Assembly: GCF_000711715.1 (NCBI RefSeq) | Contig: NZ_JONN01000001.1 | Location: forward strand, 372,001 to 436,000 | Length of the DNA: 64,000 nt | From: Sphingomonas astaxanthinifaciens DSM 22298 | GTDB taxonomy: Bacteria > Pseudomonadota > Alphaproteobacteria > Sphingomonadales > Sphingomonadaceae | Reading direction: 5' to 3' | Shown here: piece by piece, positions 25,850 through 34,586 of the stretch | Layout of the letters: every line of letters starts with the position of its first letter | Numbering within the stretch: position 1 is the first letter of the stretch | Notes under the pieces: model-generated | Seen by the model: only the letters and a program-made list of their open reading frames with translations | Databases searched by the model: none | Told to the model about the DNA's origin: nothing | Translations under genes and position numbers: made by a program

Positions 25850-26140
25850 TTAGTCGCCCGAGCGCCCGAGGATGCGGCCGCTGGCGGCGTCGACGTCGAC
25901 CCAGATCACCCGTCCGCCGCGCATGAACTTGAGCCGGTAGGTGCGTCCGTCGAATTCAGGTCCGAGATAATCGGCGCCGGCCATGAAGGGCAGCACCTTC
26001 CGCTCGATCATCGGGAGCGGCATGGAGCGGCCCTGGCGGATCGCCTCGAACGCACGATCCTGGTCGCGCGGACGCTCGAGCGCCGCGGCGGGACTGGTGA
26101 CGGCGGCGAGCGCCAGGAACAGGGCAATGGTCTTACGCAT
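25850..26140 (-). CDS. PepSY domain-containing secreted protein
   Basis: A 96-residue protein with a signal peptide (about 1-20, cleavage near AAA-LERP) followed by one PepSY domain (LGPEFDGRTYRLKFMRGGRVIWVDVDAASGRILG pattern, residues about 58-94). PepSY domains bind or inhibit peptidases or sense periplasmic conditions. It is the first gene of a PepSY-regulator-kinase set, spaced 81 bases from the regulator. A frequent alphaproteobacterial arrangement, it suggests that the PepSY protein is a target or modulator of the two-component system. Confidence 0.85.
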   Translation of the reverse strand: MRKTIALFLALAAVTSPAAALERPRDQDRAFEAIRQGRSMPLPMIERKVLPFMAGADYLGPEFDGRTYRLKFMRGGRVIWVDVDAASGRILGRSGD

Positions 26141-26252
26141 GTCGAATCTCTGGTCGGCTATGTAGCACGAGGGATTGAATGGGTTGTGAATGGTCGCGTC
26201 AGCTGCCGCTCACGAGGTGACGGGCCGGTCCCGCTCGGCTAGAGGCGCGGCC

Positions 26253-28043
26253 ATGGCGGCTCCTCCCATCCTGTCCTTCGAAGACCTCGGCCTCGTGCAG
26301 GGCGAGGGGTGGCTGTTCCGCCACCTCGACGTCCACATCGGTCCGCGCGACCGGCTGGCGCTGATCGGGCGCAACGGCGCGGGCAAGACGACGCTGCTGA
26401 AGTGCCTCGCCGGGCTCATCGACACCGACGAGGGCAAGCGGAGCGTGGTCCCGGGCAAAAAGGTCGTGATGCTCGAGCAGGACCCGCCGATGAGCGCCCA
26501 TGCGACCCTCGAGGACTGGGTGCTGAGTGGGGCCGGAGCGCCCGAACCGCACGAGGCGGCGGCCATCGCCGACCAATTGGGCATCGACCTCACGCGCACC
26601 ACCGCGACCGCCAGCGGGGGCGAGCGCCGGCGGGCGGCGATCGTCCGCGCGCTGGCGCAGGAGCCCGACCTCCTGTTCCTCGACGAGCCGACCAACCACC
26701 TCGACCTTGCCGCGATCGACTGGCTCGAAAGCTGGCTCAACCGCTTCCAGGGCGCCTTCATCGTCATCAGCCACGACCGCACGTTCCTGACGCGCCTGAC
26801 CAAGAGCTGCCTGTGGCTCGACCGCGGCCAGATCCGCCGGGCCGAAGTCGGCTTCGGCGGGTTCGAGGCGTGGACCGAGCGGGTTTATGCCGAGGAAGAG
26901 CGCGCCGCCGAGAAGCTCGACGCCAAACTCGCGATCGAATTGCATTGGCTCCAGCGCGGGGTCACCGCCCGCCGCCGCCGCAACCAGGGGCGGCTGGCCA
27001 AGCTCAACGAGATGCGCGCGACCCGCGCGGCGATGATCGGCGGGCCGGGGACCGCCAAGCTGGGCCTCGCCCGCGACGACACCAAGACCAAGACCGTGAT
27101 CGACGCCGAGCACGTGACCAAGGGCTTCGGCGAGCGCGCGATCATCAAGGACTTCACCCTGCGCGTGCAGCGTGGCGACCGGATCGGCATCGTCGGTGCG
27201 AACGGGGCGGGGAAGACCACGCTTCTCAAGCTGCTGACCGGCGAACTTGCGCCCGACGAGGGCAAGGTGACGCTGGCCAAGACGCTCTCGGGAATCGTCA
27301 TCGACCAGCAGCGCAAGCTGATGGCGCCCGACAAGCGCGTCCGCGACGTGCTGGCCGATGGCGGCGACTGGATCGAGGTCCGCGGCGTCAAGAAGCACAT
27401 CAAGGGCTATCTGAAGGAATTCCTCTTCGCGCCCGAGCTGACCGAAGCGCCGGTCGGGAGCCTGTCGGGCGGCGAGCGCTCGCGCCTGCTGCTGGCGCGC
27501 GAATTCGCCCGGGCCTCGAACCTCCTCGTGCTCGACGAACCCACCAACGACCTCGACCTCGAGACGCTCGACCTCCTCCAGGAAGTGATCGCCGACTATG
27601 AGGGGACGGTCCTGATTGTCAGCCACGACCGCGACTTCCTCGACCGGACGGTGACGGTGACGCTCGGGCTCGACGGCTCGGGCAAGGTCGACATCGTCGC
27701 CGGCGGCTACGAGGACTGGGCGAAGCGGCGGGCTCCGGCCAGGACGATCGCGGCCAAGCCGAAGAAGGTCGAGCCGGCGGCAACGCGGCCGGCGCCCGCG
27801 ACCAAGCTCAGCTACAAGGACCAGCGCGACCTCGACCGGCTGCCGGGCGAGATCGAGAAACTCGAGGCGGCCATCGCGGCGGACGAGGCGGCGCTTGCCG
27901 ACCCCGACCTCTATACCCGCGATCCGGCCAGGTTCGCCGCACTGATGAAGGCGATCGAGGCCAAGCGCGCCGAGAAGGAAGCCGCCGAACTGCGCTGGCT
28001 CGAGGTCGCCGAAATGGCGGAAGCGCTTCGCTCGGTCATTTAA
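26253..28043 (+). CDS. ABC-F family ATPase (Uup-like)
   Basis: A 596-residue soluble protein with two ATP-binding cassettes and no membrane domain. First cassette: Walker A GRNGAGKTT, signature ASGGERRRAA, Walker B LLFLDEPTNHLD. Second: GANGAGKTT, SLSGGERSR, LLVLDEPTNDLD. A linker of about 80 residues and a C-terminal coiled-coil (IEKLEAAIAADEAAL) match the Uup subgroup, which acts on ribosomes or DNA structures rather than transport. ATG 26253 follows a GAGG ribosome-binding site. A small GC hairpin (28046-28061) after the stop may help termination. Confidence 0.9.
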   Translation: MAAPPILSFEDLGLVQGEGWLFRHLDVHIGPRDRLALIGRNGAGKTTLLKCLAGLIDTDEGKRSVVPGKKVVMLEQDPPMSAHATLEDWVLSGAGAPEPHEAAAIADQLGIDLTRTTATASGGERRRAAIVRALAQEPDLLFLDEPTNHLDLAAIDWLESWLNRFQGAFIVISHDRTFLTRLTKSCLWLDRGQIRRAEVGFGGFEAWTERVYAEEERAAEKLDAKLAIELHWLQRGVTARRRRNQGRLAKLNEMRATRAAMIGGPGTAKLGLARDDTKTKTVIDAEHVTKGFGERAIIKDFTLRVQRGDRIGIVGANGAGKTTLLKLLTGELAPDEGKVTLAKTLSGIVIDQQRKLMAPDKRVRDVLADGGDWIEVRGVKKHIKGYLKEFLFAPELTEAPVGSLSGGERSRLLLAREFARASNLLVLDEPTNDLDLETLDLLQEVIADYEGTVLIVSHDRDFLDRTVTVTLGLDGSGKVDIVAGGYEDWAKRRAPARTIAAKPKKVEPAATRPAPATKLSYKDQRDLDRLPGEIEKLEAAIAADEAALADPDLYTRDPARFAALMKAIEAKRAEKEAAELRWLEVAEMAEALRSVI

Positions 28044-28099
28044 CGCCGCACGTTCGCGGCTTTACGTGTTCTTAACGGCTTAACCTCAATCAAGTCCTG

Positions 28100-29077
28100 G
28101 TGCGTTCGGCTGTATGCGTTTCTGTCCCCGAGCCATCGGTGCGTCCCGGCCCCTGGTCGACCATGCTGCTCGCGTGGCTGCTGGTCATCGTGCCGTTGTG
28201 GGTCTCGAACATCGTTCTCAGCCCGCTCGCCCTTGCCCGCTTCACGTCGTTGATTGCGGCAAGTGCGTTGCTCGGCCTGTTTCGCAGCCGGCTGACCCGT
28301 CCCGTCCTGCAGCGGTTCGGGGCGTTCTGCGAATGCCAGGCGGCCTTGGCGGGAATCTGCCTTGCCGGCGCGGTGGGGAGCTATGCGGCGGCAGCGCTCT
28401 CGAACGGTTATGTTGACCACCGGATGGCGGCGGTCGACCAGTTCCTCGGCTTCGACTGGCCGTTTCTCTACGGGCTGATGGCTGCCAGCCCGACCGCGCA
28501 GCTCGTCTCGAAACTGGCCTATGCCTCGATTTTTGTCGGTCCCCAATTCGTGCTGCTGGCGCTTTGTGCGACCGGCGAGGATGCCCGCGCGCGGCGCTTC
28601 GTCACCATCTACGGCATGACCCTGATCGTGGTCGTGATGGTCTTCCCGCTGGTTCCCGCGGTCGGCCCGATCACACATTACGGGGTCGCCGAGCCGGACT
28701 ATGTCACCGCCACGAGCAGCCGCCATGTGGAGATCATCGAGGCCCTTCGCGCAGGGTCGCTACGCACGGTGGATGTCGGCGAGGTGGCGGGCCTGATCAG
28801 CGTTCCCAGCTTCCATGCCGCGACCGCGCTGCTGCTCATCTGGGCCGCGTGGCCGCTGCGGCGCGCGCGCTACCTCGTTGGCCTCGTGAACATCGCCATG
28901 CTCGTGGCGACTCCCATCGAGGGCAATCACTATCTCGTCGACGTGATTGCCGGACTGGCGCTGGCGGCCGCCGCGATCGGCCTTCCAAGCTGGTGGCCGC
29001 AGGTTCGTGCGTTCCCGGCCGGCGCCTTCCGGCCGACCGAAATACTTACGCCAGCGCGGCTGCCGTCCGCTCCCTGA
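28100..29077 (+). CDS. PAP2 superfamily membrane protein (inositolphosphotransferase/Aur1-like)
   Basis: A polytopic protein of up to 325 residues with about six membrane segments and the PAP2 catalytic motifs PSFHA (motif with His) and EGNHYLVDVIAG (second His and Asp). This pattern is that of the PAP2_3 group, which includes lipid phosphatases and inositol-phosphorylceramide-synthase-like enzymes. A role in sphingolipid or phospholipid headgroup exchange is attractive in a sphingomonad but unproven. A second family member lies at 56118. The frame begins with GTG 28100; ATG 28163 is an alternative start just before the first membrane segment. Confidence 0.8.
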   Translation: MRSAVCVSVPEPSVRPGPWSTMLLAWLLVIVPLWVSNIVLSPLALARFTSLIAASALLGLFRSRLTRPVLQRFGAFCECQAALAGICLAGAVGSYAAAALSNGYVDHRMAAVDQFLGFDWPFLYGLMAASPTAQLVSKLAYASIFVGPQFVLLALCATGEDARARRFVTIYGMTLIVVVMVFPLVPAVGPITHYGVAEPDYVTATSSRHVEIIEALRAGSLRTVDVGEVAGLISVPSFHAATALLLIWAAWPLRRARYLVGLVNIAMLVATPIEGNHYLVDVIAGLALAAAAIGLPSWWPQVRAFPAGAFRPTEILTPARLPSAP

Positions 29078-30872
29078 CCCGCCGCTCGAGGATCGTCAGC
29101 GGCATGGCGCCGTCCTTCAGCACCTCGTGGAAGGCCTTTTCGTCGAACTTCGCGCCCAGCCCTTTCTCCGCCTCGGCGCGGGCGCGGGTCCAGGCCATGT
29201 GCCCGATCTTGTAGGTGCAGGCCTGGCCGAGCTGGGTGCAGTAGCGCTCGACCTCGCGTTGCGAGCGCGCCCGGGCGAAGCCGGTGGTCGCGACCAGATA
29301 GTCGGTCGCCTTCTCGCGGCTCCAGCGCTTGGTGTGGATGCCGGTGTCGACCACCAGCCGCGCCGCGCGGAACAGGTAGGACTGGAGGAAGCCCGCGCGC
29401 TCGATCCCGCTATAGCCACCCAGTTCGTCGGCAACGCCCTCGGCGTAGAGCGCCCAGCCCTCGCTATAGGCCGAGAAGAAGCCGATCTTGCGCAGCGTCG
29501 GGATGTCGGCCGATTCTTGCGCGAGGCTGATCTGGAGGTGATGGCCGGGGACGCCCTCGTGATAGGTGAGCGCGGGCAGGCTGTACTTGGGCCAGTCGCC
29601 GGTGTCCTTGAGGTTGATGAAGTAGATCGCCGGCCGCGACCCGTCGAGCGAGGCGCGGTTGTAATAGCCGTTCGACGCGCCGTCCTGGATTTCGGGCGGC
29701 ACGCGGCGGATCTCGAGCGGCTGGGTCGGCAGCGTGGCGAAGGCGCGCGGCAGCTTGGCCGTCATCGCGCGCACGCCCTCGTTGAGGCTCGCGATCAGCG
29801 CCGCGCGGCCCTCGTCATTATTGGGATAGAGCTGGGCGGCGTCCTTGTTGAGCGCGGCCAGCCGCTCGCCGACCGACCCTTGCGTGTAGCCCGCGTTCCG
29901 GAGGATCCCGTCGAGTTCGGCGGTGATCTCCGCCACCTGGGCAAGGCCGAGGCGGTGGACTTCGTCGGCGCTGTAGCGGGTGGTCGTCATCTGCGCGAGC
30001 GCGGCGGCGTAGATCGCCTCGCCATCGGGCAGCCGCCAGCCGCCGTCGCCCGGCCGGGTGGTCGGCCGAAGCTTTTCGAGCACGGCGATCTGGCGGTCGA
30101 GCGCGGGATAGACCTGCCGTTCGACGATAGCGGTGGCGCGCCGCTGCCAGTCGCCAGCGAGGTTCTTCGCCGCCGTGCGGGAAACGAGCGACTCGACCAT
30201 CGAGCTCGTCGCGGCAGGCTGGTCACGCAGCTTCTTCAGTTGACCGAGGGTGAGGTCGAGCGACCAGCCCGGCGCAAGGAAGCCGCGCGCGGCCTGGGCG
30301 CGCTGCTCGGCGGTGTCGTTGTCGAGCAGCGTCGGGAATTGCGCGAGGCGCGAGAGATAGGCCTCGGCGTCGCTCCGGGTCTCGACCGTATGGTCGGTGT
30401 TGAGGAAGTCGGGGGTCGAGAAATAGGCGCCGCCCTGCTGGAAGATCGGATAGGGGCGGACCGTGCTGTCGATCCCGAAGCGGGTGGGCGCCGTCAGCGA
30501 CTGGGCAAACTGGTAGAGCACGACCTCGCGGTTGAGGCGGGCGGCGTCAGACAGGCTGGCGAGCGGGATCGCCTGCACCCGAGCCTGGTCGCGGCGGACG
30601 ATCGCCACTTCCTCGGCGCGAACCGCGGCGGCCGAGCGGGTCTCGAACTTCGCCTTGAGGCCGGCGAGCGGTCCCTTGTCGAGGCCGAGCGAGGTGGCGA
30701 GCTCGGGCGAACGCGCGACCCTTTCCTTGAAGATCTGCTCGAACAGGGCGTTGAGCCGGGCATCGCCGCTCCCCGGCCTGGCGGCGACCCGCTGGACGGT
30801 GCGCGCGGGGGCGGAGGTGGCGGCAAGGCCGAGCGCGGCGGTCGAGCCGGCAAGGAAAAGGCGGCGGTCCAT
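29046..30872 (-). CDS. DUF885 family secreted hydrolase
   Basis: A 608-residue protein with a signal peptide that has a twin-arginine-like start (MDRRLFLAG, cleavage after APA about 30). The C-terminal half carries TYHEGVPGHHLQ, the zinc-peptidase-like motif of DUF885 proteins, and a downstream Glu in SEGWALYAEG. These proteins are thought to be metallocarboxypeptidase-like. ATG 30872 gives the signal peptide. The 3' end overlaps the convergent PAP2 gene by 32 bases. Confidence 0.88.
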   Translation of the reverse strand: MDRRLFLAGSTAALGLAATSAPARTVQRVAARPGSGDARLNALFEQIFKERVARSPELATSLGLDKGPLAGLKAKFETRSAAAVRAEEVAIVRRDQARVQAIPLASLSDAARLNREVVLYQFAQSLTAPTRFGIDSTVRPYPIFQQGGAYFSTPDFLNTDHTVETRSDAEAYLSRLAQFPTLLDNDTAEQRAQAARGFLAPGWSLDLTLGQLKKLRDQPAATSSMVESLVSRTAAKNLAGDWQRRATAIVERQVYPALDRQIAVLEKLRPTTRPGDGGWRLPDGEAIYAAALAQMTTTRYSADEVHRLGLAQVAEITAELDGILRNAGYTQGSVGERLAALNKDAAQLYPNNDEGRAALIASLNEGVRAMTAKLPRAFATLPTQPLEIRRVPPEIQDGASNGYYNRASLDGSRPAIYFINLKDTGDWPKYSLPALTYHEGVPGHHLQISLAQESADIPTLRKIGFFSAYSEGWALYAEGVADELGGYSGIERAGFLQSYLFRAARLVVDTGIHTKRWSREKATDYLVATTGFARARSQREVERYCTQLGQACTYKIGHMAWTRARAEAEKGLGAKFDEKAFHEVLKDGAMPLTILERRVRERTAAALA

Positions 30873-30963
30873 GCGAAAATCTCCCTCTGTCGGGCGCGAT
30901 GCTAGCCGCCGCACCGCCATCGGCAAGGAAGTTCGTCGAGCCTCGCCGGCCGTTGGCAGAGCC

Positions 30964-31977
30964 TCAGAAGAAGGTGGTCAGCCAGTAGATGAGGGCGGCG
31001 ACGCTGGCGCTGGCGGGAATGGTGATCAGCCAGGCCATGACCACGCTCTGCGCGACGCCCCAGTTGACCGCGCTCGCCCGCCGCGCGACGCCCGCGCCGA
31101 TCACCGCGCCAGTGATGGTGTGGGTGGTCGAGACGGGAATTCCGTAGAGACTCGCGCCGAACAGCATGAACGAACCGCCGAGCGAGGCCGAGAAGCCCTG
31201 GTGCTGGCTGAGCTTGGTGATCCGGCTGCCCATCGTCTCGATGATCTTCCACCCGCCCGTCAGCGTGCCGAGGCCGATCGCGATGTAGCAGCTGATCGCG
31301 ACCCAGTGGGGAACGTGGAACTCGCCCTTCAGATAGCCGGTCGAGAAGAGCAGCACGGTGATGATGCCCATCGTCTTCTGCGCGTCGTTGAGGCCGTGGC
31401 CGAGCGAATAGGCCGCCGACGAGGCAAGGTGGAGCATGCGGAAGCTGCGGTCGGCGCCGCGGCTCGACGCCTTCACCGCCAGCCAGCTCGACAGGAGCAT
31501 GATGAGCATGGCCATCATCATGCCGAGCAGGGGCGCGAGTGGAATGAAGAGGAGGGTCTTGGTGACCCCGCTCCACTGGATCGTGCCGAGCCCGGCCGAG
31601 GCGAGCCCCGCGCCGACGATTCCCCCGACCAGCGCATGGCTCGACGAGGAGGGAATGCCCTTGAGCCAGGTGACGACGTTCCAGAACATCGCCCCGATCA
31701 GCGCCGCGAACACCACCGATGGCGTGACGAGGTCCTTGTCGATCAGCCCCTTGCCGACCGTGTCCGCGACCTTGTGGAGGGCGGGAAAGGCGAGCGTCAG
31801 GAAATAGGCGGCGAAATTGAAGAAGGCGGCGAAGGCGACCGCCTGCACCGGTCCCAGCAGCCGGGTCGCGACCACCGTGGCGATCGAATTGGCGGCGTCG
31901 TGGAGCCCGTTCAGATAGTCGAACGCCAGCGCGACCAGCACCAGGCCGACGAGCAGCGGGAAGGCAAGCTCGTGCAT
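30964..31977 (-). CDS. pitA: Inorganic phosphate transporter, Pit family
   Basis: A 337-residue, roughly ten-helix inner-membrane permease that imports metal-phosphate using the proton gradient. Duplicated family signatures are visible: NGLHDAANSIATVV at the N terminus and GLNDAQKTMGI in the second half, plus STTHTITGAVIGAG. Its ATG shares one base with the stop of the upstream NUDIX-DUF47 gene (TGATG), so the accessory protein and transporter are coupled. DUF47 (PhoU-like) proteins next to Pit genes commonly modulate the transporter. Confidence 0.92.
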   Translation of the reverse strand: MHELAFPLLVGLVLVALAFDYLNGLHDAANSIATVVATRLLGPVQAVAFAAFFNFAAYFLTLAFPALHKVADTVGKGLIDKDLVTPSVVFAALIGAMFWNVVTWLKGIPSSSSHALVGGIVGAGLASAGLGTIQWSGVTKTLLFIPLAPLLGMMMAMLIMLLSSWLAVKASSRGADRSFRMLHLASSAAYSLGHGLNDAQKTMGIITVLLFSTGYLKGEFHVPHWVAISCYIAIGLGTLTGGWKIIETMGSRITKLSQHQGFSASLGGSFMLFGASLYGIPVSTTHTITGAVIGAGVARRASAVNWGVAQSVVMAWLITIPASASVAALIYWLTTFF

Positions 31978-33089
31978 CAGGCGTGATCGATGACGATGCC
32001 GTCGATCTCGTTGGCGACGTCCTCGAAGGCATCGACGATCCGCTCGAGATGCTTGTAGATTTCACGCCGCACGGTGAACTGCATCGCGCCCGCCGGATCC
32101 GAGCCGAAGCGCTGGAAGGCGGATTTGAGGCCCGCACGATGGGTTTCGTCGGCATGGCCTTCCATCCGCACCAGCCGTTCGGTCAGCTCGTGGAGGCGGC
32201 CGGCGTTGGACCCGACATTGCGCAGCAGCGGCAGCGCCTCGGCCATCAGCCGGCCGCTGTCGATGATGATCCCGACCATGTCCTTCATCTCGGGCTCGAA
32301 CTCCGAGAAATCGTAGAGGTCGACCGCGTTGGCGGCAGCCTGCATCTCGTCGATCGCATTGTCCATCGCGCTGATCAGCGAGGTGATCGCGCCGCGGTCG
32401 AAGGGGGTGAGGAAGGTCCGGCGGACGGTGCCCAGGGTCTCACGGATGATGTTGTCGGCATCATGCTCGCGCTCGCTGATTTCGCGGATATGCTCGGCCC
32501 GGGCGCCGCCCTCGCTGAACAGCCGGCCAAGCGCGCGCGCGGCGCCGCAGACGCTCTCGGCATGCGCCTCGAACAGCTCGAAGAAATTGCCGGTCTTCGG
32601 CAGGAGATTCTGGAACCAGGCAAACATGGGACCCACTTTCGATCGTTCGGCGACCACCGTGAACAGGCTCTTGCGCCGTGCGGCGGAGTTGAATTCGGCG
32701 GCGTTGAAGGAGCGGATCAGCGCCGCGAGATCCTCTTCCTCGACCGCGTCGGCGGCCTCGTTGAGGGTGAACCAGCGGCGGGTGCGCTCGTCGGCTTCCT
32801 TCCACCGGGTGAGCTCCTCGTCGACCGACATCGGATAGACGTCGACGTCGAACATCAGGCTGGCGCCGGTCTTGCGCCGCTTGCGGTAGCGATAGGAGCC
32901 AAGGGGCACGGGGCAGACCGCGCCGCGCACGCCCGCTTCTTCCTCGGCCTCGAGCGCGGCGGCGGTGTGGGGCGCGAGGCTGGCGCTCGGATTGCCCTTG
33001 GGAATGACCCAGCGCCGGGTCTCGCGCGAAGTCACCAGCAACACGCTGACGGGCGCGTCGAGCGTGGAACCGCCGAGGCGGTACGGCAA
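31977..33089 (-). CDS. NUDIX hydrolase-DUF47 (PhoU-like) fusion
   Basis: One uninterrupted frame encodes an N-terminal NUDIX-like domain (about 1-125; WVIPKGNP, then EEEAGVRG as a partial Nudix box) and a C-terminal DUF47/PhoU-like four-helix domain (from MFAWFQNLLPK, residue 155, to the end) that normally forms a separate Pit-associated protein. The junction reads AERSKVGPMFAW without a stop. The internal ATG at 32627 could still start DUF47 alone. The fused frame has no ATG or GTG: the first usable codon is TTG 33089, although family-like sequence (RFIRQIAALPYRL) continues upstream to an in-frame stop. This hints at a frameshift or an unusual start. Start confidence is low; both domains are clear. 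Confidence 0.75.
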   Translation of the reverse strand: MPYRLGGSTLDAPVSVLLVTSRETRRWVIPKGNPSASLAPHTAAALEAEEEAGVRGAVCPVPLGSYRYRKRRKTGASLMFDVDVYPMSVDEELTRWKEADERTRRWFTLNEAADAVEEEDLAALIRSFNAAEFNSAARRKSLFTVVAERSKVGPMFAWFQNLLPKTGNFFELFEAHAESVCGAARALGRLFSEGGARAEHIREISEREHDADNIIRETLGTVRRTFLTPFDRGAITSLISAMDNAIDEMQAAANAVDLYDFSEFEPEMKDMVGIIIDSGRLMAEALPLLRNVGSNAGRLHELTERLVRMEGHADETHRAGLKSAFQRFGSDPAGAMQFTVRREIYKHLERIVDAFEDVANEIDGIVIDHA

Positions 33090-33215
33090 GGCTGCGATCT
33101 GGCGAATGAAACGAACCCCGGGCGGTGACCGTCACACCACCCCGTGCCGGCCTTCAACGGTCACAGGCAAATGACAGAATGTTGACCAAGTGCAAGCCCG
33201 GGCTCGCACGTCGCC

Positions 33216-34586
33216 TTACTGCTGGAGCTGATATTGCTTGAGCAGGTCGTAGAGCGTCGGCCGGCTGATCCCGAGCAGCTTGGCCGCGCCCGAGATATTA
33301 TGCTCGGTGCGGATCAGCGCCTGGTGGATCGCGCGGCGGTCGGCCTTTTCGCGCGCGGCGCGCAGATTGATCGCCTCGAACGCCGCTTCCGACACGCCGG
33401 GCAGGTCGAGGTCGAGCGCACCGACGAGCTTGCCCTCGGCCATGATCACCGCGCGCTTGATCCGGTTCTCGAGCTCGCGGACGTTGCCGGGCCAGGCATA
33501 GCTGTCGATCGCGTCGACCGCGTCGGGGGCAAGGCCGGTAATCGGGCTGCCGAGCTCGCGGGCGAAGCGGCGGACGAAATGCCGTGCGAGCAGCACCGCG
33601 TCGCCGGGCCGCTCGGCGAGGGTGGGGATGTCGATCACCATCTCGGCGAGGCGATAATAGAGGTCTTCGCGGAACCGGCCATCGGCCTGCATCGCCGACA
33701 GGTCCTGATGCGTGGCGCAGACGATGCGCAGGTCGACGGGGATCGTCTGGCGCCCGCCGATCCGCTCGATTACCCTTTCCTGGAGGAAGCGCAGCAGCTT
33801 GACCTGGAGCGGCAGCGGCACGTCGCCGATCTCGTCGAGGAAGAGCGTTCCGCCCTCGGCCATCTCGATCTTGCCGGGCGTGGTCTTGACCGCGCCGGTG
33901 AAGGCCCCGCGCTCGTAGCCGAACAGTTCGGCCTCGAGGAGGTTCTCGGGGATGGCCGCGCAGTTGATCGCGATGAAGGGCTTGCCGGCGCGGCGCGACT
34001 TCTCGTGAACCGCGCGGGCGAGCAGTTCCTTGCCGGTGCCGCTTGCGCCCAGCAGCATGACCGAGACGTCGGCCGGGGCGACCCGCTCGATCGTCCGGGC
34101 GACCTTGAGCATCACGGGCGAGGCGCTGATGATCGAGCCGAGCACGGTCCCGCCGTCGCTCGCCTGCGCTGCCAGGCGCTGGTTTTCGGCCTCGAGCGCG
34201 TGGAGCTGGAAGGCGCGGGCGACGATCAGGCCGAGGTCGTCGATGTCGACCGGCTTCTTGTAGAAATCATAGGCGCCGAGCGCGATGGCGTTCAACGCGC
34301 TTTCGCGCGCGCCATGGCCCGAGGCGACGATTACCTTGGTGTCGGGCTTCACGCGCAGGATCTCGGCCAGCGCGGCGAAGCCTTCGGTGGTGCCGTCGGG
34401 ATCGGGCGGAAGGCCGAGGTCAAGCGTGACCACGGCCGGCTCGTGCAGGCGCAGCAGCTCGAGCGCCTCGGCCCGGTTGAAGGCGCTGACCACGCGATAA
34501 CCCTCATAGGCCCATTTCAGCTGGCGCTGGAGGCCTTCGTCGTCCTCGACGACGAGCAGGACGGGGAGTTCGACGGGGTCGCTCAT
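33216..34586 (-). CDS. prsR: PEP-CTERM-box response regulator (sigma-54 activator) PrsR
   Basis: A 456-residue NtrC-type regulator. The receiver domain (1-130) has VEDDEG and LDLGLPPDPDGTTEGF, the lengthened loop typical of PrsR. The AAA+ domain has Walker A GASGTGKE, the sigma-54 contact loop GAFTGA, and Walker B GGTLFLDEIGD. A C-terminal Fis-type helix-turn-helix includes ISGAAKLLGISRPTLYDLL. PrsR proteins control extracellular polysaccharide and PEP-CTERM protein genes together with PrsK and sigma-54. The ATG overlaps the stop of prsK (ATGA). Confidence 0.9.
   Translation of the reverse strand: MSDPVELPVLLVVEDDEGLQRQLKWAYEGYRVVSAFNRAEALELLRLHEPAVVTLDLGLPPDPDGTTEGFAALAEILRVKPDTKVIVASGHGARESALNAIALGAYDFYKKPVDIDDLGLIVARAFQLHALEAENQRLAAQASDGGTVLGSIISASPVMLKVARTIERVAPADVSVMLLGASGTGKELLARAVHEKSRRAGKPFIAINCAAIPENLLEAELFGYERGAFTGAVKTTPGKIEMAEGGTLFLDEIGDVPLPLQVKLLRFLQERVIERIGGRQTIPVDLRIVCATHQDLSAMQADGRFREDLYYRLAEMVIDIPTLAERPGDAVLLARHFVRRFARELGSPITGLAPDAVDAIDSYAWPGNVRELENRIKRAVIMAEGKLVGALDLDLPGVSEAAFEAINLRAAREKADRRAIHQALIRTEHNISGAAKLLGISRPTLYDLLKQYQLQQ

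Noticed and set aside
28947..30905. 652-codon plus-strand open frame opposite the DUF885 gene
   Set aside because: Shadow frame; DUF885 motifs with HEGVPGHH are on the minus strand.
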